Source: Winogradskyella forsetii (GTDB taxonomy: Bacteria > Bacteroidota > Bacteroidia > Flavobacteriales > Flavobacteriaceae). From it: a stretch of DNA of 64,000 nt. The stretch lies in NCBI RefSeq assembly GCF_013394595.1, contig NZ_CP053348.1:930001-994000 (forward strand), in the 5' to 3' direction. This document shows positions 25,314 to 33,830 of this stretch, one piece after another; the stretch's first letter is position 1, and each line of letters starts with the position of its first letter. The notes under the pieces were generated by a model, which worked only from the letters and a program-made list of their open reading frames with translations, had not been told where the DNA came from and did no database searches. The position numbers were made by a program, and so were the translations under genes.

Positions 25314-25754
25314 ATGAATATCGATAATTTAAATTGGAAGATTTTAAAGTGCCTTCAACAAAATGCACGCATGTCCAATGCAGAAATTGGGCGACAAGTG
25401 GGAATAACATCACCAGCGGTTTCTGAGCGCAAAAAAAAAATGGAAGATGCTGAAATTATACAAGGTTATACCACATTTGTTTCGCCTTTTGAAGCTGGTT
25501 ACCAGCTAAAAGCGTTGATTACCTTACGAGCTTTTATGGGCATGTTAAAACCATTTTTGGAAAAAGTGAAGACCTATGATGAGGTCGTGAACTGTTATCG
25601 TATTACAGGTAATGAAAACATAGTGATGGAAGTGGTTTTAAAAAATCAAAAACATTTGGAATCGTTTATCGATCAGCTGATTAGTTATGGAGAAACAAAA
25701 ACACAGATTGTCTTGTCTCATGTGGTTAAATATAAGGAGATAAAGCCCTTGTAA
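25314..25754 (+). CDS. Lrp/AsnC family transcriptional regulator
   Basis: The 146-residue protein has an N-terminal AsnC helix-turn-helix (LNWKILKCLQQNARMSNAEI, then GRQVGITSPAVSERKKKMED) followed by a RAM ligand-binding domain (GYQLKALITLRAFMG, YRITGNENIVMEVVLKN, SHVVKYKEIKPL). Members sense amino acids or related metabolites and act as octamers wrapping DNA. The paired palindromic sites around its promoter suggest autoregulation. The effector and other targets are unknown. Confidence 0.88.
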   Translation: MNIDNLNWKILKCLQQNARMSNAEIGRQVGITSPAVSERKKKMEDAEIIQGYTTFVSPFEAGYQLKALITLRAFMGMLKPFLEKVKTYDEVVNCYRITGNENIVMEVVLKNQKHLESFIDQLISYGETKTQIVLSHVVKYKEIKPL

Positions 25755-25809
25755 TTACAAACCGTCATTTGTCCGCACAGCGAATAATGTTTTGCATGAA
25801 AATTATATG

Positions 25810-26316
25810 TCAATCCTCATCAAAAAAATCATTGGGATCAAAAGGCATATCGTCATCAGGATCGTGGTCATCGTAATTCACTCCTGGTGGATTAAAAAGT
25901 CCCCAACGGTCAATGATATAATTCCACTCGTCAAACGTTTTTACCCATTCGGCAAAAAGGATTCTGAATTCTTCGACCGCAGTTCTTAAAAGGTCAAGAT
26001 ACGCCGTGTCTTTGTAGCCATGCATTTGCAATCCTCTAGCATCCGTAATCAGCTCGCGAGCCGCCTTTCTAATGATTGCGGCATTTTCCATACGCAAATC
26101 ATAAAGGGTGTCTTCACTGGCAGCACCTGCTATCTTTGCAGGGATTATTATTGAATTCTCCCGTAAATAATCAAGATTGCTCTCCATCATTTCAGCTCTA
26201 ATGTCATCTTCAAAATCAATGTCGGTATTTTCAACAGCGGATACAATATGATCTACCAACTCACTAATTTCTGTAGCTTTTATATATATTGGTAAGTTTT
26301 CCCAGTCATCTTCCAT
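25810..26316 (-). CDS. Hypothetical helical acidic protein
   Basis: The 168-residue protein has a helical body and an extremely acidic C-terminus (NYDDHDPDDDMPFDPNDFFD). The N-terminal ENLPIYIKATEISELVDHIV resembles the LPxYxKAxxI start of the nearby four-helix-bundle-like gene, and LLRTAVEEFRILFAEWVKTF looks like a further helix of such a bundle. It ends 2 bp before the YpdA gene, upstream of it on the chromosome but downstream in transcription. Function is unknown. Confidence 0.55.
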   Translation of the reverse strand: MEDDWENLPIYIKATEISELVDHIVSAVENTDIDFEDDIRAEMMESNLDYLRENSIIIPAKIAGAASEDTLYDLRMENAAIIRKAARELITDARGLQMHGYKDTAYLDLLRTAVEEFRILFAEWVKTFDEWNYIIDRWGLFNPPGVNYDDHDPDDDMPFDPNDFFDED

Positions 26317-26318
26317 AA

Positions 26319-27293
26319 CTATTCTTTTTGGTTTTCTATATGGTTGGCAATGAGTTTAGCATGAATTCTAGAGTTTTCAATAAACCATTTATGGGTTTCC
26401 ATGCCACCACAAATTACTCCTGCTAAATAAAGTCCTTCAATATTCGATTCCATGGTTTCGGGATTGTAAATAGGAATGTGCTTTTCATCCTTTGAAAATT
26501 CAATTCCAGCGTTAGCCAAAAATTTAAAATTAGGTCTATAACCCGTTAGAGCCACGACATAATCGTTCGCAATTGTAATTTCGCCTTCATCTGTTTGTAC
26601 AATAATTTCTGTGGCTTTGATTTCCTTGATTTCTGAATTAAAATAGGCTTTAATGCTGCCTTCTTCAATACGGTTTAAAATGTCTGGTTTTACCCAGTAT
26701 TTTACACGTTCGCCAATAGCGTTTCCTCTAACAATCATGGTCACGTTGCCGCCTTTTCTATAGATTTCGAGTGCTGCATCCACGGACGAATTACTGGCGC
26801 CTACAACCGCAATATGCTGTAAGGTATAAGGATGTGCTTCCTTGTAATAATGAAACACTTTGGGTAAATCTTCACCAAGAACATTCAATAAATTTGGAAT
26901 ATCATAAAAGCCCGTAGCGATGATTACTTTTTGAGATTGATAGTTGGCTTTATCAGATTTAATGTTAAATCCGTTGTTTGTTTTGTTAATATCCAATACC
27001 TTTTCATACAGATTAATATTCAAATTATTGGATGTAGAAACGCGTCTGTAATATTCTAAAGCTTCGTTTCGAGTGGGTTTGGGGTTATTGCTGATAAAAG
27101 GAATGTCATCAATTTCCAATTTTTCAGACGTTGAGAAAAACGTCATGTTCAACGGATAATTGAACAATGAATTGGTCAATGCGCCTTTTTCAATAATGGT
27201 ATAATCCCAATTCCGTTTTTTACATTCCAAGGCGCAGGCAATTCCGATTGGTCCGGCTCCAATAATTATGATGTCTTTATAAATAGTTTCCAT
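26319..27293 (-). CDS. ypdA: YpdA-family FAD/NAD(P)H disulfide reductase
   Basis: The 324-residue flavoprotein has an N-terminal FAD Rossmann motif (IIIGAGPIGIACALE, about residues 9-23) and a second dinucleotide motif (AVVGASNSSVDAALEI). Other family segments are NYPLNMTFFSTSEKLEI, VIIATGFYDIPN and the final IEGLYLAGVICGGMETHKWF. YpdA is proposed to reduce oxidised bacillithiol, and bacillithiol use is known in Bacteroidota. Partner brx/bsh genes are not in the window. It follows the VOC gene by 9 bp in the same direction. Confidence 0.85.
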   Translation of the reverse strand: METIYKDIIIIGAGPIGIACALECKKRNWDYTIIEKGALTNSLFNYPLNMTFFSTSEKLEIDDIPFISNNPKPTRNEALEYYRRVSTSNNLNINLYEKVLDINKTNNGFNIKSDKANYQSQKVIIATGFYDIPNLLNVLGEDLPKVFHYYKEAHPYTLQHIAVVGASNSSVDAALEIYRKGGNVTMIVRGNAIGERVKYWVKPDILNRIEEGSIKAYFNSEIKEIKATEIIVQTDEGEITIANDYVVALTGYRPNFKFLANAGIEFSKDEKHIPIYNPETMESNIEGLYLAGVICGGMETHKWFIENSRIHAKLIANHIENQKE

Positions 27294-27302
27294 GTAATTT
27301 TT

Positions 27303-27680
27303 TCAATTGATTCTCCAAGGTGGATTTTTACGATTTTTTCCTGCATGATAGATGATAATGGTATTTCCATCAGGATCCTTTAAATAAACTTCGTTCCACA
27401 ACCAAGACTGCTCTAAAATTTCGGTATTAAAAGTAATACCTTTTTGTTGGAGTTCCGAAACTGTTTTTGAAAGATTTTCGACTTCAAAATATAACGTCAC
27501 ACTATTGTTGATTGGTAAATCTTCCACTTGGTGTATTGAAAATGTGGAATCGCCATTCGGACATTCCAACCGCGCATATCTCGGAAGCGCATCAACAATC
27601 AGTTTTAAACCGAGCTTTTTATAAAAGCTTACAGCACTTCTAGCATCTAAAGATGAGACTGTTATTTGATTTAAGTTCAT
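27303..27680 (-). CDS. VOC superfamily (glyoxalase-like) protein
   Basis: The 125-residue single-domain protein of the vicinal-oxygen-chelate fold shows the repeating beta-alpha-beta-beta-beta units: NQITVSSLDARSAVSFYKKL, LYFEVENLSKTVSELQQKGI, and EVYLKDPDGNTIIIYHAGKN. The last is the typical DPDGN-x-x-x-x turn. It may be a dioxygenase, lyase or antibiotic-binding protein. It overlaps the MFS gene by 4 bp (ATGA), so the two are translationally coupled. Together with the exporter this hints at detoxification. Confidence 0.78.
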   Translation of the reverse strand: MNLNQITVSSLDARSAVSFYKKLGLKLIVDALPRYARLECPNGDSTFSIHQVEDLPINNSVTLYFEVENLSKTVSELQQKGITFNTEILEQSWLWNEVYLKDPDGNTIIIYHAGKNRKNPPWRIN

Positions 27681-28882
27681 AATATTTCTTTTTTCAGCTG
27701 CTGTTTCAAATACAGCAAAAGCAAAATTCCTAAAAATCCAAGAGCAACCATAATATACCAGGTATTATTATAACCAAAATTATCAATTAATCGCAAGCCT
27801 GCACTATGTCCAAAAATATGAGCAATAGAAAACGCCATGACGTACATAGACAGGTATTCGCCTTGTTTTCCTTTCTTTGCTCTATCCATAGCAAAGGCAT
27901 TGGAAAAGGGAAAAGCGATCATCTCACCGATAGTCATAAATAACATACCGACAGCTAATATGCCAATCCACGAGGTCAAATTGAGAACGTAAAAACTTAC
28001 CATAGTGAGAAGTAGGCCCAAAAGCGTAAGACCTATTTTAGTGTTTTTAGTTTGTTCTAACCACTTAATTAATGGCATTTCTAGCAAAAAAATAAAGAAA
28101 CCATTAAGCCCAAGGAGAATGCCTATGTCCAGCTCTGTTAAGTGATGGATGTCTTTATAATAAAGTGGCAAGGTAGAAAAATATTGTAAAAATATAATTC
28201 CGAATAATACCATTGCGGCAAAAAATATCCAAAACAATTTATCCTTATAAACCGATATGGGATGTTCTACCATAATGTTATCTATTGCTTTTGCTACTCT
28301 AGGATTTAAAACTTTGATGAGCAAAATGGTGGCAAGGATACAGGTTATACCATCTACCCAAAATAAACCGCCATAACCCAAAGTGGTTATAATAAGTCCA
28401 CCAACGGCAGGACCAGCCGAGAAACCTAAGTTAATAGCTAAACGAATTAAAGTCACGGATCTCGTCTTATTTTCTGGTTTACTATAAACGCTCATGGCGA
28501 CAAACATTGCGGGTCTAAAGGTGTCTGCGACGACCATTACCAAAAAAATACCAACACAAACACTCGCAAACGTATTTAAGAATTGCATGGCAATGAAGAG
28601 GAATCCTGTGCTGAGAAGACTTCTTACCATTACTTTATAGTAGCCAATAGTATCTGTTAGTTTCCCACCAATCCAGGTACCAACGACTGAGCCTAAACCA
28701 AAAGCGCTCATAATCCAACTGACATCTGTAAAGGTAAAATTCAAGTTGTCAGTTAGGTATAATGATAAAAACGGAATTACCATTGTGCCAGCTCTATTCA
28801 CAAATGTGATCAGTGCTAGCCACCATACTTCTCTTGAAAGCCCAAGAAATGTGCTAAGGTAATTTTTGAATAAATTTTTCAT
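27677..28882 (-). CDS. MFS transporter, multidrug-efflux type
   Basis: The 401-residue inner-membrane protein has about 12 helices. The family loop after helix 2 is GTWIGGKLTDTIGYYKVMVR, and the repeat after helix 8 is diverged. The sequence PFLSLYLTDNLNFTFTDVSW near the N-terminus is typical of DHA1-like exporters. It is the second frame of a transcript that starts with a 25-codon leader ORF and passes an intrinsic terminator 23 bp before this ATG, so expression is probably inducible. Downstream VOC and YpdA genes may be read through. The substrate is unknown. Confidence 0.82.
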   Translation of the reverse strand: MKNLFKNYLSTFLGLSREVWWLALITFVNRAGTMVIPFLSLYLTDNLNFTFTDVSWIMSAFGLGSVVGTWIGGKLTDTIGYYKVMVRSLLSTGFLFIAMQFLNTFASVCVGIFLVMVVADTFRPAMFVAMSVYSKPENKTRSVTLIRLAINLGFSAGPAVGGLIITTLGYGGLFWVDGITCILATILLIKVLNPRVAKAIDNIMVEHPISVYKDKLFWIFFAAMVLFGIIFLQYFSTLPLYYKDIHHLTELDIGILLGLNGFFIFLLEMPLIKWLEQTKNTKIGLTLLGLLLTMVSFYVLNLTSWIGILAVGMLFMTIGEMIAFPFSNAFAMDRAKKGKQGEYLSMYVMAFSIAHIFGHSAGLRLIDNFGYNNTWYIMVALGFLGILLLLYLKQQLKKEIL

Positions 28883-28904
28883 TTTGGTGGTTGGTATAAA
28901 AATA

Positions 28905-28932
28905 AAAAGTCCGACGTTGACGTCGGACTTTT
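28905..28932 (-). terminator. Intrinsic terminator in the MFS leader (attenuator)
   Basis: The hairpin AAAAGTCCGACG/CGTCGGACTTTT with a four-base loop is followed on the minus strand by TTTTTATTTTT. It sits between the leader ORF and the MFS start codon, where a terminator makes sense only as an attenuator or as the end of the leader transcript. Confidence 0.8.
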
Positions 28933-28961
28933 AAATATTGTTTAATAGTATATATGTATAG

Positions 28962-29039
28962 CTACAATAGATAATGCGTCCGAATGTTTTCCGAAGAAAT
29001 CACACAGGTCTGCTTTGTATATCTAATTGTATTAAACAT
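28962..29039 (-). CDS. 25-residue leader peptide of the MFS transcript
   Basis: The short frame starts MFNTIRYTKQTCVISS and ends THYLL-stop, 29 bp before the terminator hairpin. It begins about 16 bp after the predicted transcription start. The RNA can fold on itself: TGTTTAATA at the start codon can pair with TATTAAACA just before the terminator. Within it, TACAAT and AGATA near codons 3-7 can pair with ATTGTA and TATCT at the stop codon. Translation would open this fold. Leader function is inferred from layout. Confidence 0.5.
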   Translation of the reverse strand: MFNTIRYTKQTCVISSENIRTHYLL

Positions 29040-29061
29040 TATTTTTAATTTATTTCTGACT

Positions 29062-29069
29062 CAAAGCTA
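29062..29069 (-). promoter_or_regulatory. Probable -7 box of the MFS leader transcript
   Basis: On the minus strand TAGCTTTG matches TAnnTTTG exactly. The -33 element is poor, which may indicate an activator or a weak promoter. Confidence 0.5.
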
Positions 29070-29089
29070 CAATAAAATTCACTAAGTTG

Positions 29090-29097
29090 TATTTTTG
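29090..29097 (+). promoter_or_regulatory. Probable -7 box of the DUF1684 gene
   Basis: TATTTTTG matches TAnnTTTG, 19 bp before the ATG, back to back with the MFS leader promoter. Confidence 0.45.
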
Positions 29098-29116
29098 AAT
29101 TCTAAAATATTTTGAG

Positions 29117-29716
29117 ATGAAGAATTTAATATTACTTTTTTTAATGGTTTTTTCTGTTGGTTGTGCTCAAGAAAAACAACGTTTAAATGGGGAAACCGCA
29201 TGGCAAAAAGAAATGAATGCAGACTTTAAGGATGCTACCAAGTCGCCGTTAAAAGATAAGGATAGAAAGAAATTCAAGGGTTTGGATTTCTATAAGTTCG
29301 ATTCTACTTATGTGGTAAAGGCAACGTTAAAAAGGACACCAGATGCAAAACCTTTTAAGATGAAAACAACGACTGAAAGACGACCAGATTACATACAATA
29401 TGGTGTGGTTACATTTAGTTTAAAAGGCAACGCATACGAACTTAGTATTTATCAAAATTTAGGACTTTTAGAAGAGGAAGGCTATGAGGATTATCTTTTT
29501 CTACCATTCTTAGACGATACTAATGGTAATGGAAGTTATCCTGGCGGACGATATACAGAAGCACGTATTCCAGAAGATGATACACTAATAATAGATTTTA
29601 ATACGGCTTACAATCCATATTGTGCATATAATGCCAAGTATTCTTGTCCGATTGTACCAAGAGAAAATTACATTCCTACAGAAGTTGAAGCTGGAGTGAA
29701 GGCGTTTAAAAAATAG
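29117..29716 (+). CDS. DUF1684 lipoprotein
   Basis: The 199-residue protein starts MKNLILLFLMVFSVGCAQEK, a lipoprotein signal with lipobox VGCA. The mature part is DUF1684: KGLDFYKFDSTYVVKATLKR, TTERRPDYIQYGVVTFSLKG, YEDYLFLPFLDDTNGNGSYP, GGRYTEARI and FNTAYNPYCAYNAKYSCPIV. The last, Cys- and Tyr-rich segment is the strongest family signature. Function is unknown. It is monocistronic, with its own promoter. Confidence 0.9.
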   Translation: MKNLILLFLMVFSVGCAQEKQRLNGETAWQKEMNADFKDATKSPLKDKDRKKFKGLDFYKFDSTYVVKATLKRTPDAKPFKMKTTTERRPDYIQYGVVTFSLKGNAYELSIYQNLGLLEEEGYEDYLFLPFLDDTNGNGSYPGGRYTEARIPEDDTLIIDFNTAYNPYCAYNAKYSCPIVPRENYIPTEVEAGVKAFKK

Positions 29717-29769
29717 TGTTCAGTCCCAGTCTCAGTTTTCAGTAGTTTGTTTTCAGAATTGTGTGAAAC

Positions 29770-30243
29770 TTATAGTGTTTTCTCAACCAAATAATTTTCA
29801 AAAACAAGACCTTTGAAATTCTTCTTTTGTTTCTTGATGACTTCGTAATATTTATTGTCAAAAAAAGGTAAGGCCGTTTTGCTTACATCAGATTTGATGA
29901 CATCAAAATCATTCATCATCACTTGCGATTCTATAATGCGTAATAGTTTTGAAGCAATTCCTTGACGTTGATAATCCTTATGAACAAAAAGGCCATCAAA
30001 ATAGTTTCCGTTTTTTAAGTAGGCGAAACCAACAAGGGTTTGTTCAATTTCGGCGACAATAAAATAAAGTTTATTAATACGTTCTTCCCATTTTTCAATA
30101 TCATCAGCACCAGACGCCCAAACTTTAATCTGTTTTTCGGAATAGTGCTTGGAATTTATATGCGTGACCGTGTCCCTAAAAATCTTAGTGATTTCGGGAA
30201 TGTCCTCTAAAGTTGCTTGCCTTATTTCAATTGGGTTTTTCAA
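29770..30243 (-). CDS. GNAT-family N-acetyltransferase
   Basis: The 157-residue protein has the GNAT core: IRQATLEDIPEITKIFRDTV at the start and the acetyl-CoA pyrophosphate-binding loop GLFVHKDYQRQGIASKLLRI (Q/RxxGxA pattern) in the middle. The C-terminal ALPFFDNKYYEVIKKQKKNF is also typical. The acceptor is unknown. It starts 12 bp after kdsA ends and is probably in the same transcript. Confidence 0.85.
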   Translation of the reverse strand: MKNPIEIRQATLEDIPEITKIFRDTVTHINSKHYSEKQIKVWASGADDIEKWEERINKLYFIVAEIEQTLVGFAYLKNGNYFDGLFVHKDYQRQGIASKLLRIIESQVMMNDFDVIKSDVSKTALPFFDNKYYEVIKKQKKNFKGLVFENYLVEKTL

Positions 30244-30255
30244 AAATGACTCGTT

Positions 30256-31068
30256 TTATAAGCTATTTACAGTTTTTCTAATAGCCACCAAATTACCCAA
30301 CAACCTTTCTAAATTATCCAAGTGTAGCATATTGGCACCATCACTTTTGGCATTTGCAGGATCAAAATGGGTTTCTATAAACAAACCATCGACATTATTA
30401 ACGATTCCTGCTCTGGCAATGGTCTCAATCATATCTGGACGTCCACCAGTAACACCAGCACTTTGGTTAGGCTGTTGTAAGGAATGCGTCACATCTAAAA
30501 CCGTTGGCGCATATTGACGCATGGTAGGAATACCTCTAAAATCGACGATCATATCTTGGTAACCGAACATGGTGCCTCGATCGGTGATCCACGCTTTTTC
30601 GTTGCCAGCATCTTTCACTTTTTGAACCGCATGTTTCATAGATTCAGGACTCATAAATTGTCCTTTCTTCAAATTAACCACTTTTCCGGTTTCGGCAGCG
30701 GCAACTACCAAATCGGTTTGTCTTACCAAAAACGCAGGAATTTGTAACACATCAACATATGCTGCCGCCATGGCCGCATCAGAGGCTTCATGAATATCTG
30801 TTACGGTTGGTACATCAAAAGTTTCAGAAACCTTTCTCAGAATCTTTAAGGCTTTTTCGTTTCCAATGCCTGTAAAACTATCAATTCTACTTCGATTTGC
30901 TTTCTTAAAACTGCCTTTAAATACATAAGGAATTTCAAGTTTATCGGTGATTTTTATGACTTTTTCAGCAATTCGTAATGCCATATCTTCGCCTTCTATA
31001 GCGCAAGGGCCACAAAGTAAAAAGAAGTTATTGGAATTGGTGTGTTTTAATTTTGGGATCGTGATCAA
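30256..31068 (-). CDS. kdsA: 3-deoxy-8-phosphooctulonate (KDO-8-P) synthase
   Basis: The 270-residue enzyme condenses PEP with arabinose 5-phosphate to KDO-8-phosphate, the first KDO step for LPS. Motifs are FLLCGPCAIEGEDMA, YVFKGSFKKANRSRIDSFTG, TDIHEASDA, LQIPAFLVRQTDL, NLKKGQFMSPESM, DRGTMFGYQDMIVDFRGI and DVTHSLQQPN. Length matches the family. A -7 box (TATCTTTG, minus strand) lies about 27 bp upstream. It links the region to outer-membrane biogenesis, although the polysaccharide locus is 3 kb further on. Confidence 0.95.
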   Translation of the reverse strand: MITIPKLKHTNSNNFFLLCGPCAIEGEDMALRIAEKVIKITDKLEIPYVFKGSFKKANRSRIDSFTGIGNEKALKILRKVSETFDVPTVTDIHEASDAAMAAAYVDVLQIPAFLVRQTDLVVAAAETGKVVNLKKGQFMSPESMKHAVQKVKDAGNEKAWITDRGTMFGYQDMIVDFRGIPTMRQYAPTVLDVTHSLQQPNQSAGVTGGRPDMIETIARAGIVNNVDGLFIETHFDPANAKSDGANMLHLDNLERLLGNLVAIRKTVNSL

Positions 31069-31094
31069 AGCTTTGAACTTAAATGGTTAAGTAA

Positions 31095-31102
31095 CAAAGA
31101 TA
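31095..31102 (-). promoter_or_regulatory. Probable -7 box of kdsA
   Basis: On the minus strand TATCTTTG fits TAnnTTTG, 27 bp before the kdsA start codon. Confidence 0.4.
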
Positions 31103-31321
31103 CGATTATGATTGGTAAGTTAAAACAGGTTTTTTTTGTGTTCAGTTGGCAGTACTCGGGCTTCAATCCTCAGTTAAAGTATTCTGTAAGAAGTGTAAAG
31201 TGTGGAGTTTAAAGTAAAATGACGCATCAAATTCAGATTCTTAAGAGTACTATTTTTAATGATAGCGCCTGATATCTCTGCGACCGAAAACTTTCAGTAT
31301 GGTTGATAATTTTCGGTATTC

Positions 31322-31355
31322 GTCTTGATTCTTGATTCTAAAAACAAAGCGGTCT
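31322..31355. repeat. Solo end of the MITE-like family
   Basis: The reverse complement starts AGACCGCTT and continues with alternating TAGA/AAGAC blocks, matching the terminal repeats of the element at 14046-14236. No partner end is visible within the 300-bp spacer. The rest of the spacer (31103-31321) holds nothing I recognise. Confidence 0.5.
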
Positions 31356-31366
31356 ATAATCTAATT

Positions 31367-31726
31367 TCAAAACTGCTTCTTAATACTGTTTCGCACCATC
31401 CAAAGGGACATTACAAAATTGCCAACGACCAACAGGCCACCATAAAAAAGGATTTTTTTAGACGATTCAGACCAATGGATAATATTGAGTATATCAAATA
31501 GATAAGCAAATATCAAATAGGAGGATAGACAAACAAATACAATGCCCAATGAGAAGTTTAATTGTCTGCTCGGCTTTATCAGTTGCCATAAAAAGGGAAT
31601 TCCGAAAAGTAAAATCGGGTAAGCCGAAATGCCTTCAAGTCTATTTAGTGTTGTAAACCAATACGCAATTACCGACAAAAAATAGAGGTAAGGAATGAAC
31701 TTAGTGAACTTGCTAACTGTATGCAT
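31367..31726 (-). CDS. Hypothetical four-helix membrane protein
   Basis: The 119-residue protein has four hydrophobic segments: FIPYLYFLSVIAYWFTTL, YPILLFGIPFLWQLI, FSLGIVFVCLSSYLIFAYLF, and ILFYGGLLVVGNFVMSLWMV, ending in a basic tail. No domain is recognised. It is divergent from typA. It looks like a real gene because hydrophobic helices are well spaced and charges lie in loops. Confidence 0.55.
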   Translation of the reverse strand: MHTVSKFTKFIPYLYFLSVIAYWFTTLNRLEGISAYPILLFGIPFLWQLIKPSRQLNFSLGIVFVCLSSYLIFAYLFDILNIIHWSESSKKILFYGGLLVVGNFVMSLWMVRNSIKKQF

Positions 31727-31903
31727 TTGTTAATTTTTAGGGTTCAAATTAGTTTGCAAAAGTGACGCGATTATAGCCCAATTAGCGATTGGTTTTTAAA
31801 ATAGGCTTTACGCTGTTAATCAATTATTTAGTGAAAGATACAACTGAAATTGCTTCTATGTAAAATAATAACAAATTATTAACGAAAAGATAAGAATTAG
31901 ACG

Positions 31904-31911
31904 TACATTTG
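31904..31911 (+). promoter_or_regulatory. Probable -7 box of typA
   Basis: TACATTTG fits TAnnTTTG, 24 bp before the typA ATG. Confidence 0.4.
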
Positions 31912-31935
31912 CACGCTTAAAAATGGGCATCAGTT

Positions 31936-33735
31936 ATGACAAAGATTAAAAACATCGCAATTATTGCGCACGTCGATCACGGAAAGACCACATTGGTAGA
32001 TAAAATCATGTACCACTGTCAACTGTTTCGTGAAAATGAAAACACAGGAGACTTAATATTAGACAACAACGATTTAGAGCGTGAAAGAGGTATTACCATC
32101 ACGTCTAAAAACGTTTCTGTTGTTTATAAGGACACTAAAATTAATGTGATTGATACACCTGGTCACGCCGATTTTGGTGGTGAAGTAGAGCGTGTGTTGA
32201 ACATGGCTGATGGTGTTTTACTTTTAGTTGATGCTTTTGAAGGCCCAATGCCACAAACACGATTTGTATTGCAAAAAGCGATCGATTTAGGCTTAAAACC
32301 TTGTGTAGTTATCAATAAGGTAGATAAGGAAAACTGTACACCAGATGAAGTACATGAGAAAGTTTTTGACTTAATGTTTGAACTTGGTGCAGAAGAATGG
32401 CAGCTAGATTTTCCAACGGTTTATGGTTCAGCAAAGAACAACTGGATGAGCGATGACTGGAAAAATGAAACGGAAAATATTGAGCCTTTATTGGATATGG
32501 TCATTGAGCATGTGCCTGAACCAAAATTTGAAGAGGGTACCACTCAAATGCTAATTACCTCTTTGGATTTTTCATCCTTTACAGGACGAATTGCTATTGG
32601 ACGTTTAACCAGAGGTGGTTTAAAAGTGAACCAGCAAATCTCATTGGTAAAAAGAGATGGTTCAATTGTAAAGAGTAAAATTAAAGAACTACATACCTTT
32701 GAAGGTGTAGGTCGTTTAAAAGTAGAAGAGGTAGAAACTGGAGACATTTGTGCTATTGTAGGTTTAGAAGGTTTTGAAATTGGTGATACCGTTGCTGATT
32801 TTGAAAATCCTGAAGGTTTAAAAACCATTGCTATCGATGAGCCAACGATGAGCATGTTATTTACTATTAATGATTCGCCTTTCTTCGGAAAAGACGGAAA
32901 GTTTGTGACCTCTCGACATATTAAAGATCGTTTAACCAAAGAACTGGAAAAGAATTTAGCCTTACGTGTTGAAGAAACGGATAGTGCGGATAAATTTATG
33001 GTTTTTGGCCGTGGTGTATTGCACTTATCGGTTTTAATTGAAACCATGCGTCGTGAAGGTTATGAGATGCAAATTGGACAGCCACAAGTAATCATTAAGG
33101 AAATTGATGGTGTTAAATGTGAGCCTTTTGAAGAAATGACGATTGATTTACCAGAGCATGTTTCAGGTAAAGCGATCGAAATGGTCACGATGCGTAAAGG
33201 TGAAATGGTAAGTATGGAAGCCAAAGGCGACCGTATGGTTTGCCAATTTATAGTACCGTCTCGTGGCATCATTGGTTTACGTAACCAATTGTTAACAGCA
33301 ACGGCGGGAGAAGCCATTATGGCACACCGTTTTACGGATTACAAACCCTTAAAAGGTGGCATTCCAGAACGTCAAAATGGATCGTTGGTATCAATGGAAA
33401 ACGGACAAGCAATTCCTTATTCTATTGATAAATTACAAGATAGAGGTAAGTTTTTCGTCGATCCAGGAGAAGATATTTACGAAGGTCAAGTGATTGGGGA
33501 AAACTCACGTGGTGATGATATGACGGTCAACGTAACGAAGACCAAAAAATTAAGTAACGTACGTTCTTCGGGAGCGGATGATAAAGCCAAAATTGTACCT
33601 GCCATTAAGTTTTCTTTGGAGGAAGCGTTGGAATATATTCAGAAAGATGAGTATGTTGAGGTGACGCCAAACCACTTAAGATTACGTAAAATCTATTTAA
33701 AAGAAGTGGATCGAAAGCGTAATAAGACTAATTAA
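31936..33735 (+). CDS. typA: Translational GTPase TypA/BipA
   Basis: The 599-residue ribosome-associated GTPase shows G1 [15 protein letters not shown]2 [10 protein letters not shown]3 [17 protein letters not shown]4 INKVDKE and G5 YGSAKNNW, then the EF-G-like domains and the C-terminal BipA domain ([42 protein letters not shown]). It helps 50S assembly and translation under stress or cold. It is monocistronic, with a promoter-like box upstream and a terminator downstream. Confidence 0.96.
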   Translation: MTKIKNIAIIAHVDHGKTTLVDKIMYHCQLFRENENTGDLILDNNDLERERGITITSKNVSVVYKDTKINVIDTPGHADFGGEVERVLNMADGVLLLVDAFEGPMPQTRFVLQKAIDLGLKPCVVINKVDKENCTPDEVHEKVFDLMFELGAEEWQLDFPTVYGSAKNNWMSDDWKNETENIEPLLDMVIEHVPEPKFEEGTTQMLITSLDFSSFTGRIAIGRLTRGGLKVNQQISLVKRDGSIVKSKIKELHTFEGVGRLKVEEVETGDICAIVGLEGFEIGDTVADFENPEGLKTIAIDEPTMSMLFTINDSPFFGKDGKFVTSRHIKDRLTKELEKNLALRVEETDSADKFMVFGRGVLHLSVLIETMRREGYEMQIGQPQVIIKEIDGVKCEPFEEMTIDLPEHVSGKAIEMVTMRKGEMVSMEAKGDRMVCQFIVPSRGIIGLRNQLLTATAGEAIMAHRFTDYKPLKGGIPERQNGSLVSMENGQAIPYSIDKLQDRGKFFVDPGEDIYEGQVIGENSRGDDMTVNVTKTKKLSNVRSSGADDKAKIVPAIKFSLEEALEYIQKDEYVEVTPNHLRLRKIYLKEVDRKRNKTN

Positions 33736-33756
33736 TAAGGCATTTAAATATATTTT

Positions 33757-33794
33757 TGAAAAGAGGAATACTGAAAAGTGTTTCTCTTTTTTTT
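33757..33794 (+). terminator. Terminator after typA
   Basis: The stem AAAAGAGGAATACT/AGTGTTTCTCTTTT (with G-U and one mismatch) is followed by T-rich DNA. Confidence 0.65.
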
Positions 33795-33830
33795 CTTGTA
33801 TTATTGAACTTGAAATATTTCAATATATAA

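Noticed and set aside
30149..30517. Plus-strand frame of 122 codons over kdsA and the GNAT gene
   Set aside because: Shadow of kdsA on the other strand; the composition is not protein-like.
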